64,000 bases of DNA from Mastigias papua (Eukaryota > Cnidaria > Scyphozoa > Rhizostomeae > Mastigiidae): NCBI GenBank assembly GCA_964019165.1, contig OZ025268.1:16030852-16094851 (forward strand). The letters run 5' to 3'. The position numbers were made by a program, and so were the translations under genes. Under the pieces are notes generated by a model. It was not told where the DNA came from, made no database searches, and was given only the letters and a program-made list of their open reading frames with translations. Below are positions 1 to 24,579 of this stretch, in pieces (position 1 is the stretch's first letter; each line of letters begins with the position of its first letter).

Positions 1-3000
1 GTTGTCCACTAATTGCTCCTTTCCCTTACAAAGAAACAGGCTTTTGTCAAGTATGATCTATAATCACACAAACATGTAAAAAATATTCACTCCCATACTA
101 TCGTGGGGCTATGTACATGTTACATCTTCAAATATTTCACCACAGTTCACCCGTAACCCCTATAGTCAGCCTTTGCAATTACAAATGGAGCCCTCTTACT
201 CAACAACAAAATTTATGCTTGAACTCCCCCCCTTCTTAGGACCTAATTCTTAGTCCAAAAACGTCCTATAAAAGCAAAATTGAGATGAAAACATAGCAAT
301 ACAAGCAAGAAAAATATTCAAAAAACAAAGAGATTCAAATAAGAATACTGTGAATTCTATGATGATCCTATAACAGCATTTTATTGTGAAATAGCAAACA
401 GGCAATCTTAAAAGCAAGCACATTTTGTCACAAAGACTTATAGTTTTTACATGAGATTCAGAATCAAAACTGAATATTATTGCAATGTTTGATACATGTA
501 GTGGAAAATTTGAAGATAAAATGAAAGGAGCATACAGGACAAAGAACACTACTAATAAAAGTTCAAAATTACATTGCCAAAGCATTGAAATACAAATTTT
601 AAACACACTGTTGAACTTTATGAAGAAGTTTACTTCGAAATTGATGACACAGTCTTTTAACTAAACCATTTCCCCTTACAAATTTCCCAACAAATGATCA
701 AGCACTTCTCATCTCCTATCCAACTATGCAATATGCAAATGTGTTCTAAAAGGAAGTAAAAAGTATGCAGTTCTTACCTTATTATGCACGTCTACAAGCC
801 CTCTCAATCAAAATCCATAATACCTTTCATAACACCCTAGCAGAAATACAATGCATTGTATAAATTATTTCTGATAGTAAACAAGAAAACTCTTTTCCAG
901 ATAAACAAACCAAACAAACCAAACAAACCAAATAAACTCTAAAAGCAAGGAAGCCCAACTGTAACAATGATGTTATCATAACTCTTGTTGGGCAGATGTG
1001 TGACAAAACTTTGAATGATACGATATGAATGACAACCATAAATAAAAAGCCCAAAAATCTATACAGTTTCCTAGCTAACACTACATCTGTACATGATAAA
1101 ATGTCATAAACTTCTCTATTGCCAGAAGCCATTTGGCACTAATTCATACAGCACTAATAACAGTATGTAACAGTTCAAACCTTGCATACTCTATTATACA
1201 TTTACAGATATTTTTTGGCCCCTCAATAAAAGAGTTATCCTTTGAACACAAGTGGCTGTCCTTGAGAGTGAACTTAAGAAGCTTTTAACCTGACTAGGAT
1301 TAAAAGTACAAGTACTGTATGTAATAAGATCAGAATTATTAGCGAAGACTAAAGGAAAGATTCACACTTTCTGAAAGAGCTACATTAGTAAAAAGACTGC
1401 TGACATCAGAGTTTGCCATTAGGGCATTGTCCTGGAGACAACTTTATTCCATACTTCTTCAAACTTTATCACTGCAAGTTCATAACAGAAAAATAACTAG
1501 GTTTCACACTCCCAAACTTCCTTTCTGGCTGAGCTAATGGCTACTGGGTAGCATCTATGACAGATCAATGACGGCCAAGTAAAGAGTGTCCTTTGCACTA
1601 AAAATAAACTACTCTAGCATCTCAGATCTACAAATGGAAAAGTTCAATCACTAAAGTCAAAGAAGGTGATAGAGCTGTCCAGCTATAAGTAGTAATAGTA
1701 TTTGGTGTTACATCAATAAGTCCAGAAGATATGTGATTTGCCATTACATTCCAATGAACTTGTAGCCCAATACTTACAAACACCACTGAGAAAGCTAGGT
1801 GATATTGAAAGTGTTTGGTACTTAACAGCTTGCGTAAGATGTTCTGTGTCTAATTATCAAAGGGCTCAATAAAAAATCTAATGTCTTACATAGAAGTGAC
1901 TCACATCCAAACTGCTACTATTCTCTAAACAACACAATGCACTTGCATACACTTTCCTTAATGGAATGAAAAGGCAATGCCTAATCACTAAGGTGTTATA
2001 AAGACCCCATGAAACTTTGTGCAAAACCAGATTGTCTCCCAATAAAATATTTTATAGTGTCCATCTAACTGTTGAAAGAGGCATGTCTGTTTTTCACAAT
2101 TAAAATTAACAAAGCACTCTTGTTGCTGAACAATTTTGGCCAAATACTTCTTTTTATGCACCAGCAAAATGGCAACATGTATACCATAAAAATAACAGCA
2201 GCAAATCTTCGGAAAAACTGTAGAGGTAGTGAACACAAAAGCACATGTAGGCTTATTCTTCTAAAAGTACTAAACAAGCCAACATCACCAGCACAAAAAA
2301 CATAAAAAGACAATTCTACTTCGTTCAGTTCCTAACAAGATATTCTATCACTGTACTGAACACCAGGGTCAAGTCAAATCTCACAACCTCAGTAATACAA
2401 GCAGCTTCAAATGCTGCATGAATATGCAACTGTACACTTTGTAACATACAGCTAATTGTAACAGATACTAATTGCTATAGGTATTCAATCAGTGTGATCT
2501 TGTTGGCACACAGGCCTGCATTTGCTTCACCTAATACTATAAAGTTGCATGCTAATGTACAAAGAGATATCTGAGTGGTTAAGTCCCTCCTGCTAGGACA
2601 CAGTTTTTTTGTCCTCGGACAAGATTCTGTTCTGAAAGTGTTGGTGACACTAAATCATTTAGACTCAATATTTTTTCCATGCATTCATTGCTGATGAGAT
2701 CCACTTAAACAATAAGGTAACATGTCAAAATTTATGTCAGAAAAGAGTGACATCTGTAACTTCAAAATAAATTCTCTGCAACTAGTTTTAAGAGTATATC
2801 AAGAGTCTATATAGAAATTGCCCCATTTTAAAGCTAAATACCCTGCATTTATATCAAATATGTAATTCCCATTCCAATTATAAAGAATGACCTAGATATC
2901 TAGCAATCCTTTCGACCTCATTATTATCAAATATGTTAAAATAACCATTCAGGCAATCTACTACCATGCAGACACACTTTAATTTTACATACAAACAAGA

Positions 3001-5351
3001 ATGAGCTGATCATGAAACAATCCATAATGCATTTAAAATACATTTTCCATTTCTCTTGTTGCCATGATTAACAACATTCTGCTTTCATCATCGAGGATTT
3101 TTTTAAAAACAAATTATACAATAGCAGTTGAAAAAACAGCATCTAAGAAATATTCACTATAACCTATACACATATACAAAAATGCATTCTTATTTTCTGT
3201 TGCAAACTACCCAACATCTCAGTCAATAAGATTTCGAAGCATAGGCTAGAGGTAATGCTACTTAAGTAAGTGTAAGCTAAAATAAATTAGAATTTAATAG
3301 TAATCAAAACGTCATGAGAAAGGTCATACTATGTCAAAATCAAACATCACATAGATATCAAGAGGATTACTGTAAAATCATTAATTCATGTTAAATGGTT
3401 TTAAGGCCATGGAGCTGATCAATAATTGACAATAACATTTATCATTGGGTAGAACAGACTTACACACAGGCATTTAAGTGTTCTCTGGAAAAATATAAAA
3501 TATCTGCACAAAAATAAATGTCACAAAAAAGTGGGAACATTCTTGCAACATACTAAAAGTGTTGTTATCTGACATTTCATACTCTCACTAGTGTTGGACA
3601 AAAAAGCTGTCAGTATGCTACAAGAATGTTCCTGCTTTTTTGTTCTATAGTGAAGTTCTGTAGTACCAACAGACATTCAAAAATTAATGTATAAAACAGC
3701 TAATATCTATGTTCTGAGTAAGATGGCTAATATTTACTGTTCTTCATATTATATACTGCTCTTCATTTTACTGATTTCATTTTATTTTACTATTTCTCCA
3801 TCCTGCAGTTATAACTAGATATTAAAGACTTCACAACTGAATGCTTGATCTAAAATGTGTATCAGAGTAGAAATCACACTATAGATCATCAAATACTTGA
3901 CATAAGCTTTAACATTACCCGTCAACTTAATTGAGTCTTGTATAGAATCTGGGTAATGGCTGATCTCAAAGGGAATTTCATTTTTAGAAACAAGAACTAT
4001 ATATACATATACCCTACTATGGATCATAAAACCTTTCAACTTCCAGCTACATCCTAACACTAACAACAGTGAGTAACATACTCACTGGAGATAGAAAACA
4101 CTTAAGAATATCTGCAGCAAAATAATAAACAGAATTTGTAACCATCAACAAATCTGCTGGAAGAGGAATGCCCATAATATATTTTCCTAGATAAAACAAT
4201 TAATAAATGTAATCATGGCTGGACAATTGTTCAAAAAGTGCTACAAGATAATGATAATTTATACTGCATTTGGCAGGAATGTAGATAATGGACTGTGCTT
4301 TAATACCAAATACTGCTATAAATGGTATTTAACAATACTAAATACTAATGTAAATAGCATTTAAAATAGCAAACCATGGGGGTATATTTGTATTAACATG
4401 TAATATCAAATGGTGATACAAAGATCAGAGAACAATTAAATCATCATTGATATCACTATAAGATAAGACAATAATTCACAGTAGAATGGGAAAGCAATGG
4501 GTATGAAAAAAACAAAGAAAGGTGAAATGACACTGCATATAAATTAGATGAGACTTCTAGAAAAAGAAACTGGGCTTTCTTGTTGAGGGGATCTTAATTT
4601 GTTTTCTGCTTTGTCCATGATTTTGCAGGTGGGAGTAAATCATAAATATCATTAATAATATATGCCCTCTATGGGCCTGCCCTCAACGAAATCCTAGTCT
4701 CTCAAGCCACACATATATATTTCTAACTATTGCATGAACTTAATCCGGGAAAAATTATCGAGCTAGAAACAAGTGATTTCTACCCCATGAGACACTGGCA
4801 GTAAACAGGTGTGCAACAACAATTTCAGCGTTTTATCACAATAAAATCTGGCATACTGAGATAACCTAAGGCTGCTGCACATATGTGAAAATCCGCCAGT
4901 GTTTTTCGTACCTTGGCATTTGATTGCAAATATGACACATGCCTTTTCCTTTTTCGAACGAGACTTGCATGCTGTAGGAGTGACGTTGAATTCCTACATT
5001 GCAGCTGTCAGCTACTGTTGGAGCGATCAAACTCGATCTGTTGCAGGTTGAGTTACGCCTTACAACAATATTGCATATCACAAAGGGTCTAACGATTCCA
5101 AACAACGACGCTTTTATAGCTGAGACCACATAACAACACATGCTTATTCTCTTTTTTATATTACTACTAAAGTTATAAAAAGAAAACAATTTAAATCCGA
5201 GATCAACGACCGCCCAACCCAGTATTATAGGCTGATCATTGTGATCAAACACATTATTGCACCGAGACTACCAGTAACAATTACAAAAAACAAATATCAT
5301 CCTACTCACATATCACTTTATCTATTGCAGAAGTATTTTGCTCCTGATCTA
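1..5351. other. AT-rich non-coding stretch, no supported gene
   Basis: No open frame here has coding character on either strand. The sequence is AT-rich and without long repeats, apart from a hairpin repeat near 3.53-3.67 kb. A short run of ATTTG-like units (CCAAACAAA) lies near 905-930. It could be the 3' untranslated or downstream region of a minus-strand gene further right, but nothing proves this. Confidence 0.5.
3528..3672. repeat. Snapback MITE, family A, copy 1 (partial left arm)
   Basis: The right arm reads, in reverse complement, ACTTCACTATAG followed by AAAAAGCAGGAACATTCTTGTAGCATACTGA. The left arm (GTGGGAACATTCTTGCAACATACTAAAAG) pairs with it, with a short centre carrying an ACACTAGTGAGAGTATGA-like motif. 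The same arms occur at 11.2-11.65 kb and 27.9-28.1 kb. It codes for nothing and is a non-autonomous, hairpin-forming element. Confidence 0.7.
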
Positions 5352-5501
5352 TCAGTCTTCTGCTGGGATCCTTGAGCTCAGTTTCTCGTCATCATCAAAT
5401 AGGATACCCAGTTTACAACTGTCTAGATACAATCGCAGTACCTTGCACGTCCTGCATCCGCCTTTCCGTGTGATTTCATTACTTCTAACTTGCGGCTTCA
5501 C
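5352..5501 (-). CDS. Weak candidate terminal coding exon, function unknown
   Basis: On the minus strand an AG acceptor (TTGATATAG) is followed by 49 open codons and a TGA. The peptide has a C-x2-C-x9-C pattern (GCRTCKVLRLYLDSC) and an acidic FDDDE patch. No family is recognised. The acceptor has a weak pyrimidine tract and no partner exon was found upstream (above 5.5 kb), so this may be chance or 5'-UTR sequence. Confidence 0.18.
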   Translation of the reverse strand: MKPQVRSNEITRKGGCRTCKVLRLYLDSCKLGILFDDDEKLSSRIPAED

Positions 5502-6257
5502 CTATATCAATTACTAGAAGACTCTGTAAGGCACTGAGGACAGAATACCTAGATAGTCAAGTTTCACGCTTCTGTGCTCCTTTGGCGCAATAACATCACA
5601 AGGGCAGCCACCCTCTTTTCAGTTCTAAAGAACGAGCCCCCGGTCCTACGCACGCAATGCTGCATGGGACAGGGCTGTAGGTTTGCCCTGCCGAGATTAC
5701 GTCATTTTTGTAGGCATTCAGGATGAAACACAACAAAGTGCACTTATGATGTCTAGTACACGAGCATACTTTTTTAACTAGACCATTTGGAACTAAAGCG
5801 CTTGTGATTTCCAGCTGAAATTTTCTATGCTTAGTATCTAGTTCTTGAATTCATCAACAGAGAAGGCCAACGCTTTCCTTATTGGGGAGCAAGTCTACCT
5901 AGACACTTTTCATGGGGTTCTTCACCCCCTGATCCCCATTCTTCAGTTTTCCTCATTTCACAGTGCCCTGTGTTACCCCTTGAGGTGAGTCATATTTGGT
6001 TATTACTATTGACAGCATTAAGATATTCTTTCATAATAAAATATCCCCCCCCCAACAAATCATCCTTGATCCCCCAGTGGGTAGTATCAATCAAGTGGGA
6101 GTTCCTTTTACGAGATTTATTCAACCTATAAACTTTAAATTTAACAATATGTGATAGAGTCCTCACCTCGAGCATTGCTTCTCTGTGACTGAACCATCAT
6201 TCTAGGTAGTGCTCGTGGATGGGGCTCATCCCCTTTTATTACATCGAAAGACATGAG
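5502..6257. other. Non-coding, locally GC-richer patch
   Basis: The part around 5580-5710 is richer in G+C and CpG than its surroundings. The rest is AT-rich, with a C-run at about 6046-6053. No gene or RNA is seen. A promoter is possible but no element supports it. Confidence 0.3.
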
Positions 6258-6476
6258 CATACATACATACATACATACACACATACATACATACATACAT
6301 ACATACATACATACATACATACATACATACATACATACATACATACATACATACATACATACATACATACATACATACATACATACATACATACATACAT
6401 ACATACATACATACATACATACATACATACATACATACATACATACATACATACATACATACATACATACATACAT
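6258..6476. repeat. (CATA)n microsatellite, about 54 units
   Basis: This is an almost perfect tetranucleotide array with one interruption (CACA near 6278). Long open frames across it on both strands (Thr-Tyr-Ile-His or Met-Tyr-Val-Cys repeats) are by-products of the 4-base repeat and not genes. Confidence 0.98.
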
Positions 6477-6523
6477 CACACACGTTATTAGCTCTTGTCC
6501 AATGATGATCCAGTTATCCATCT

Positions 6524-7027
6524 ATGCGCCATGATCCAGTCGCCAAAGCCGTTTTCAAGTCACACTTGAAGAAACATGTAGGCGAAGGGGTGCAGTTTCC
6601 AAATGAATACGAATTTATCGAGAAACATGGCGACTATGAATATTGGTGGAACGTTCCGATAAGAACTTCAACAAAATTGGCCCATAATAAGCTTGATATA
6701 CTGATATGGAACAAAGCAGAAAAAACCTGTGCAGTTGTTGAGATAAGCTGTCCCGCCGATATGAATATAACGAAGAAAGCAAAAGAAAAACTTGATAATT
6801 ATGCAGCCCTATTACGAAACTTACAAACGCTATACCAAGGCTACAAATTTGAAATGGTCCCTATAATAGTCGGTGCACTGGGCTACGTCCCTAAGGAATT
6901 GAAAACAAACCTGGAAAAACTTAACTTTAATGAGAAGGAAGTAAAAAGCATTACAAGAAAATTACAGACTATATCGGTCTCAGGAACTGTGAAAATCATG
7001 AAAACTTTTATGGGATTCAAAATGTAA
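6524..7027 (+). mobile_element. C-terminal nuclease fragment of a non-LTR retroelement
   Basis: This is a 167-codon open frame from ATG to TAA. It matches, from memory, the C-terminal restriction-like (PD-(D/E)XK-type) tail found on R2-like or related retrotransposon polyproteins: an opening RHDPVAK, then HNKLDILIWNK, VVEISCPADMNITKKAKEK and a hydrophobic MVPIIVGALGYVPKEL stretch. Candidate acidic catalytic residues are the D of LDI and the E of VEIS. Nothing upstream reads as reverse transcriptase; the CATA array lies directly before it. I read it as a truncated element tail and not a host gene. Domestication cannot be excluded, because the frame is undamaged. Confidence 0.65.
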
Positions 7028-8215
7028 AATCAAATCTAGAACTGATGGTTGTTTCTTATCCTCTGTAGCGTTACTTTTTTACGTTTTAATTTTGAAACAT
7101 TTATTTGCTCTGTCCTTGTTCTATTGTTTAGAACCGGGCTATTTTTATTGTACATACTATTGTAATAATGAAATATATTATATGAAACATATATTAATTG
7201 TTTGGTAAAGCTGGTTTACTTAAAGGCAACTAACGTTGGCTTGGAACTACAAGTACAATAAACTAAATTATATTTTTCTAAAATAAAGGGTAGAAAATAA
7301 GAATAAAATGATCAAGAGAATTGACAATATCAAAGTACCTAAAATATCTGTCCTTGTTATTACTAACATATGCCTGTTTCTCAAATAAATGCTAGTTACG
7401 TTCGTTTTGTCTTCCTTTATCTTGTTTTTGCCGAATTGTGGGATGTGGTCAAGTGTACAACGCACAAAAATAGCTTACACCCCCCTTAACTCATTAGATC
7501 ACCAACTCTGATTCCAGCATTTTTACAAATGGGTAGATGAGTTAGAAAGTTCAGAAATGGTGTGTGCAACAGCTTATATGTAAAATGCAAACTACACAGC
7601 TTAGCGAAGATATTCTTACTGAAAGATTGTTTAAGTCAGTTTGCCATAATTCAGGCTCTTTGCACTGGATCTTGTTCTTTGAAATGGAGATCAATTGCCC
7701 CATTAAAGATTAAAGGCTACTTGGCCATCAAGAAGAGTTATCTGTTGTATTGAGTGCCAGTCCAGTTCAAACCAGGGCTTTACTCTAACGATATTTATGC
7801 AAAGCTATTGCTAGAGATACTGGTTTCAACATAAATAGACAAGTAGATGACTATATGTGCAAACAGAAAATAGATAAATGAATAGACGTAATATCAGTGT
7901 GCTCAAAAATCAACAAAGGAAGGGGGGTTGCAAATGTTCAATCTGCCGACTGATTAGCATCTACTTTTCTAGGTGTTCCTTTCTATTCTCATATTAATTT
8001 TTTTTGAGAAGTTATTTGGTGATCGCTGACTGCCCCTCTATTCCTCTATTCCTCTGTTCCTGCATGATGTACGTATTTCAAGTTTCTTCTCAATTTCTTT
8101 ACTCAGTCCAACTTTTACATGATTTGCAGACTGATAACCAGGAGGATACAGCACTCCCGGTATCCCCAGTGTAGCTAGGGCTCAGTTTTTAAAGTAGAAC
8201 GTACGTACCTTTTTT
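7028..8215. other. Intergenic, nothing recognised
   Basis: AT-rich sequence. The first 200 bases probably are the 3' tail of the retroelement fragment to the left. Small open frames here show no coding pattern. Confidence 0.4.
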
Positions 8216-8275
8216 ATAAGAATACAGTCTATAAGAATATCAAGGTTCAAATTTTCTGAAATTTAAGAATACTTT
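8216..8275 (+). repeat. Direct repeat flanking the 8.5-kb MITE, left copy
   Basis: ATAAGAATACAGTCTATAAGAAT followed by TTTAAGAAT recurs in diverged form at about 8777-8836, immediately beyond the inverted-repeat element. The element may have landed in a short duplicated segment. Confidence 0.45.
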
Positions 8276-8502
8276 AAGGCTAATGCAAAGCGCAAGTTTC
8301 ATCAAAGGTTAGATTTTTCTCCGATTTGAGTCTTCCTAGAAAACAAAACAATAGTGAGGTTCACTTATCCTTTGTGGAACTCGTTACACTATGATGCGAC
8401 TCAGCAACTCTTCAGGTAGTGCCAGTTAAAAACACTTTTTATTATAACTAATAATACAAGGATATAGTCTAGATGAAGCTATTCAGTTACACACATTTTA
8501 TT

Positions 8503-8775
8503 AGGGACCGCTCATTATTTATGCAACAGGTTGGGGCTGAAGAGAAATAGGTTGGGTAAATGATTTTTCGAACAGCATGAAGGCTTGGTATATTATATTT
8601 TGTGTCTCCCAAAGGTTGAGTGAATAAAGTTTATTCAGAAAATTAATCAGAAATAGCCCTATATTGGTTGTGTAACTATTATTTTAATAGTGCACAAGGT
8701 TGGGTAACAACACAAATTACCCAAATAAACGTTTCTCTTCAGTCCCAACCCGAGGCATAAATAATGAATGATCCC
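8503..8775. repeat. MITE-like element with about 55-bp terminal inverted repeats
   Basis: The left end reads GGGACCGCTCATTATTTATG, then GGTTGGGGCTGAAGAGAAA. The reverse complement of the right end reads GGGATCATTCATTATTTATG, then GGGTTGGGACTGAAGAGAAA. The interior (about 160 bp) has no coding capacity and itself contains further TTGGGTAA-type repeats. This is the layout of a short non-autonomous DNA transposon. Confidence 0.7.
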
Positions 8776-9300
8776 ATATAAGAATAGAGTCTATACGAAT
8801 CAGTGTTCAGAAACTCTAATGTTTAAGAATAATTCTAGAATATTCTTTGGCTCAAAATCAAACAAATTTAAGAATATTGAGGTTCTGTGAAAGAGTAGGT
8901 ATTATTATAACGTGTGTACACTTCTTGACGAAGAATTTGTTCAAGCTCTGGTTGACACTGTCAGAGCAATAATGGTAAACGGAAACGAAGCTGAATCACT
9001 AAATGATGCCAAATCACACGAGAATATCTAGATATCTTAATTGATTAGTTAGTGAGTTTCTATTAAGGAAGTTTAGATAGCATTCATTGATTTGGTTCTG
9101 GACTATCATGTGATCCTGGGTACCTCAGTGGTTCGTGTTTCAGGGACATTTCTGCAGCCTCTCTTTGATATAATGGGATGTAAAGAAATGGAAATGGTCA
9201 CAGATCCTCCAAAGTATTGAGTAGCGCTATGTGATAGTTTCTTTATAATAGCTTGATCTGTAGTATTGTACGCAACAAATCTTGCACCATAGACTTCAAG

Positions 9301-22253
<12,953 letters not shown>

Positions 22254-23160
22254 TAGTGCACTTTTCCTTTGCAGTTTTCATGGTGCATCTTGTATAGATA
22301 TGTTTTCAATCAGTTAGATTTAGTTTGGACACTGTGAGAATATCTGAAGGGAGCCAATTTCTCTGATATCTTGGTGATATGATTTAGAAGGCCTATCAAG
22401 AAGCTCTTTATTTCCTGAGAATAATTCATTTCAGTAAGCTAGCTTCCAAGTGTCTCTAGCAATTTACAATTCCTAGATGCTTGAAATATGTAAAATTATA
22501 GAGTAAGGTGTTTGGAACCTGAGCCTGGGTGGATCTAGGCCACTGCACTGTCTGATTCTTGTTAAATAGTGTGTTGATTATGCAGAGTTAGTTACCAATG
22601 CCAATTTTGATTTCTTGAAATTTGCTGACCTTGTGCTTTTACTTATTAATATTTGAGCCGTCATATATTCTTTTGTTCCTTAGCTGTTTATTAACATAAA
22701 ATTTGATCGGTAAGCCCTGTTTACAGTACGGAATTTAACCCGGGCTCGATCTAAGCTAAAGTAGCCTGGGTTAACTTCTGTAGTGTCCTTGCAACTAGTC
22801 CAGGCTCAATCCGGGTTAACTCAGCCCACCTACGATGTGTGGATTAAATTACGGCAAGTTAGTGGCACTTACGGTACACAAAGTCGCCCTGGGTTACTTT
22901 CACCCAAGTCGAACCGGGGTTAAATTTCTTAGTGTGGACGGAGCTCTGGAGGATTGTACTTTTTAGAGATTGAGAGGTAATTACCGGGATCGATTTTTAG
23001 CATTAAAGTCATATCAATTTGCAAGAAGTTCTGAATCTTTTACATTTGGGTGTAATTTTCATACATACCATAATATGCCTATTTTGTTGTTGACTATTAC
23101 GTTTTAATTTAGGAGCCCTGATTTGAGTTGTATTCCCATCAATTTCTGCTCGCTTGTGAC
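22254..23160. other. Ferroportin 3' flank; possible MITE at 22705-22940
   Basis: No canonical AATAAA was noticed close behind the stop. At 22705-22940 a block starts CCCTGTTTACAGTACGG with TTTAACCCGGGCTCGA and ends CGAACCGGGGTTAAATTTC then GTGTGGACGG. The partly inverted ends suggest a short non-autonomous element. Confidence 0.4.
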
Positions 23161-23169
23161 GTCCCGCAT

Positions 23170-23970
23170 TGATCGATGTGTATTACATATCTTATTTGAT
23201 CTAGATAAGAGCAAGAGGGGAAAGCTCCGGGACCCCATAGAATTCCAGCGAAGCTGATAAGGGATGCCGGAGAGATCATATTTGAGCCTCTAGCGAAGAT
23301 CTTCAACTCCTCCTTGCAATTTGGCACTTTCCCTGTCATCTGGAAGTTGGCGAGAGTCACGCCCATATTTAAATCGGGCTAAGAACTGATGCCAGTAAGT
23401 ACAGGTCGATATCGGTGATTTCTGTTTTCTCCCGGATTCTGGAAAGAATGGTACATGACCAAGTGTATACTTACCTAAGAACTCATGAAATCTTAACAAT
23501 TAGCCAATCAGCCTTTCAAAACCTGTGCGCGACAGCTACATCTTTGATCGACAGTACAAAATTTTGGCACGAACATATAGATCATAAACAGGTTAATTTG
23601 GTGGTGATCCTTTATCTGAAAATGCATTCGATACTGTCGACCACAAATTTATGCTTAGAAAATTAGAGGTATTTGGTATACGGGAGGTAGCGGGAAGCTG
23701 GTTCAGGTCACATTTAGAAAGTAGGAAACAATACTGCAAGCTAAATTGCCATGAATCAGGGGCTAAGGTGGTGACATGTGGCATTCCACAGGGGTCTTGC
23801 TTGCACCCCCTTTTGTTCATAGCCTATCGGAATGATTTTGGAAAGTGCTTAAATCTATCAAAGGCTGGGATGTATGCTGACGATACCCACCTGCTATTGG
23901 CATCTAAAAATATTAATGAGCTAATTCAGAGATCCCAAGATGAACTAGATAGTATCTCTGAATGAGCTTC
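23170..23970 (+). mobile_element. LINE reverse-transcriptase relic (CR1/L2-like)
   Basis: Plus-strand pieces read KAPGPHRIPAKLIRDAGEII, ARVTPIFKSG, a damaged fingers region, FDTVDH-like DKFMLRKLEVFG, then CGIPQGSCLHPLLF and the catalytic GMYADDTHLLLA. Several frameshifts and stops separate them. It lies between ferroportin and the next gene. Confidence 0.85.
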
Positions 23971-24415
23971 AGAATTAGAATGGCTAAAGAAACGCTACTT
24001 GATTTATTCCTAGACGTTATGAAATTTCTGGCATTATTGTCAGGGACATTAATCTAGTTATGAAATAACTGGGAAAAAGACTTCTTCAGCTTTAAATTAA
24101 TGGCATCATCAATATAAACAGTACGGTAAATTACACAAAAATGTATAATCCAAAAGATGGAGTGGATAGACCAGATGTACCAGGGAGTACCTACAAAGAA
24201 GTTAACTTCTTCATGGATAAACAGAAATTGACCGATCACAGAATCATGTAAAACTTAGGGGGGGGGGGGTAGGAGGACAAACTCTAGTAGCAAATGTTTT
24301 GTCTATTGTTATCTGGCTAGAGCTACTGTCCCTGATACTCTCCATAGTCATTGTCAACAACAACGACAGCAACAACTACGACGCTAGTTGCGAGGTCGTG
24401 TTGGCAACGCATGAA

Positions 24416-24579
24416 ATGGCGGACATCAAAGATCAAATTCCCAATGCCCGTAGCACAAAGTCAAAACTAAAACCATCGCCAAACTCAAAGCATTCAGCAC
24501 TCGAAACGATGGTGGAGCCAGAAAATGACGAATGTCACTCGATTCGCTCTCTTGATATGTCTGTTTTTTCAAGTATCCA
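24416..24579 (+). CDS. C10orf67: C10orf67-like exon 1 (start)
   Basis: ATG in good context (GAAATGG) opens 54 codons plus two bases, with donor CCA|GTAAGT. The peptide MADIKDQIPN.. is Ser/Pro/Lys-rich. An overlapping upstream ATG at 24411 in another frame could dampen translation. Exit phase 2 fits exon 2. Confidence 0.75.

Noticed and set aside
6141..6534. Overlapping long open frames on both strands
   Set aside because: They only translate the CATA tetranucleotide array and its edges.
9100..9300. Iron-responsive element upstream of ferroportin
   Set aside because: A CAGTGG occurs near 9128, but the flanking bases do not form the required 5-bp upper stem with a bulged C. No convincing IRE was found.
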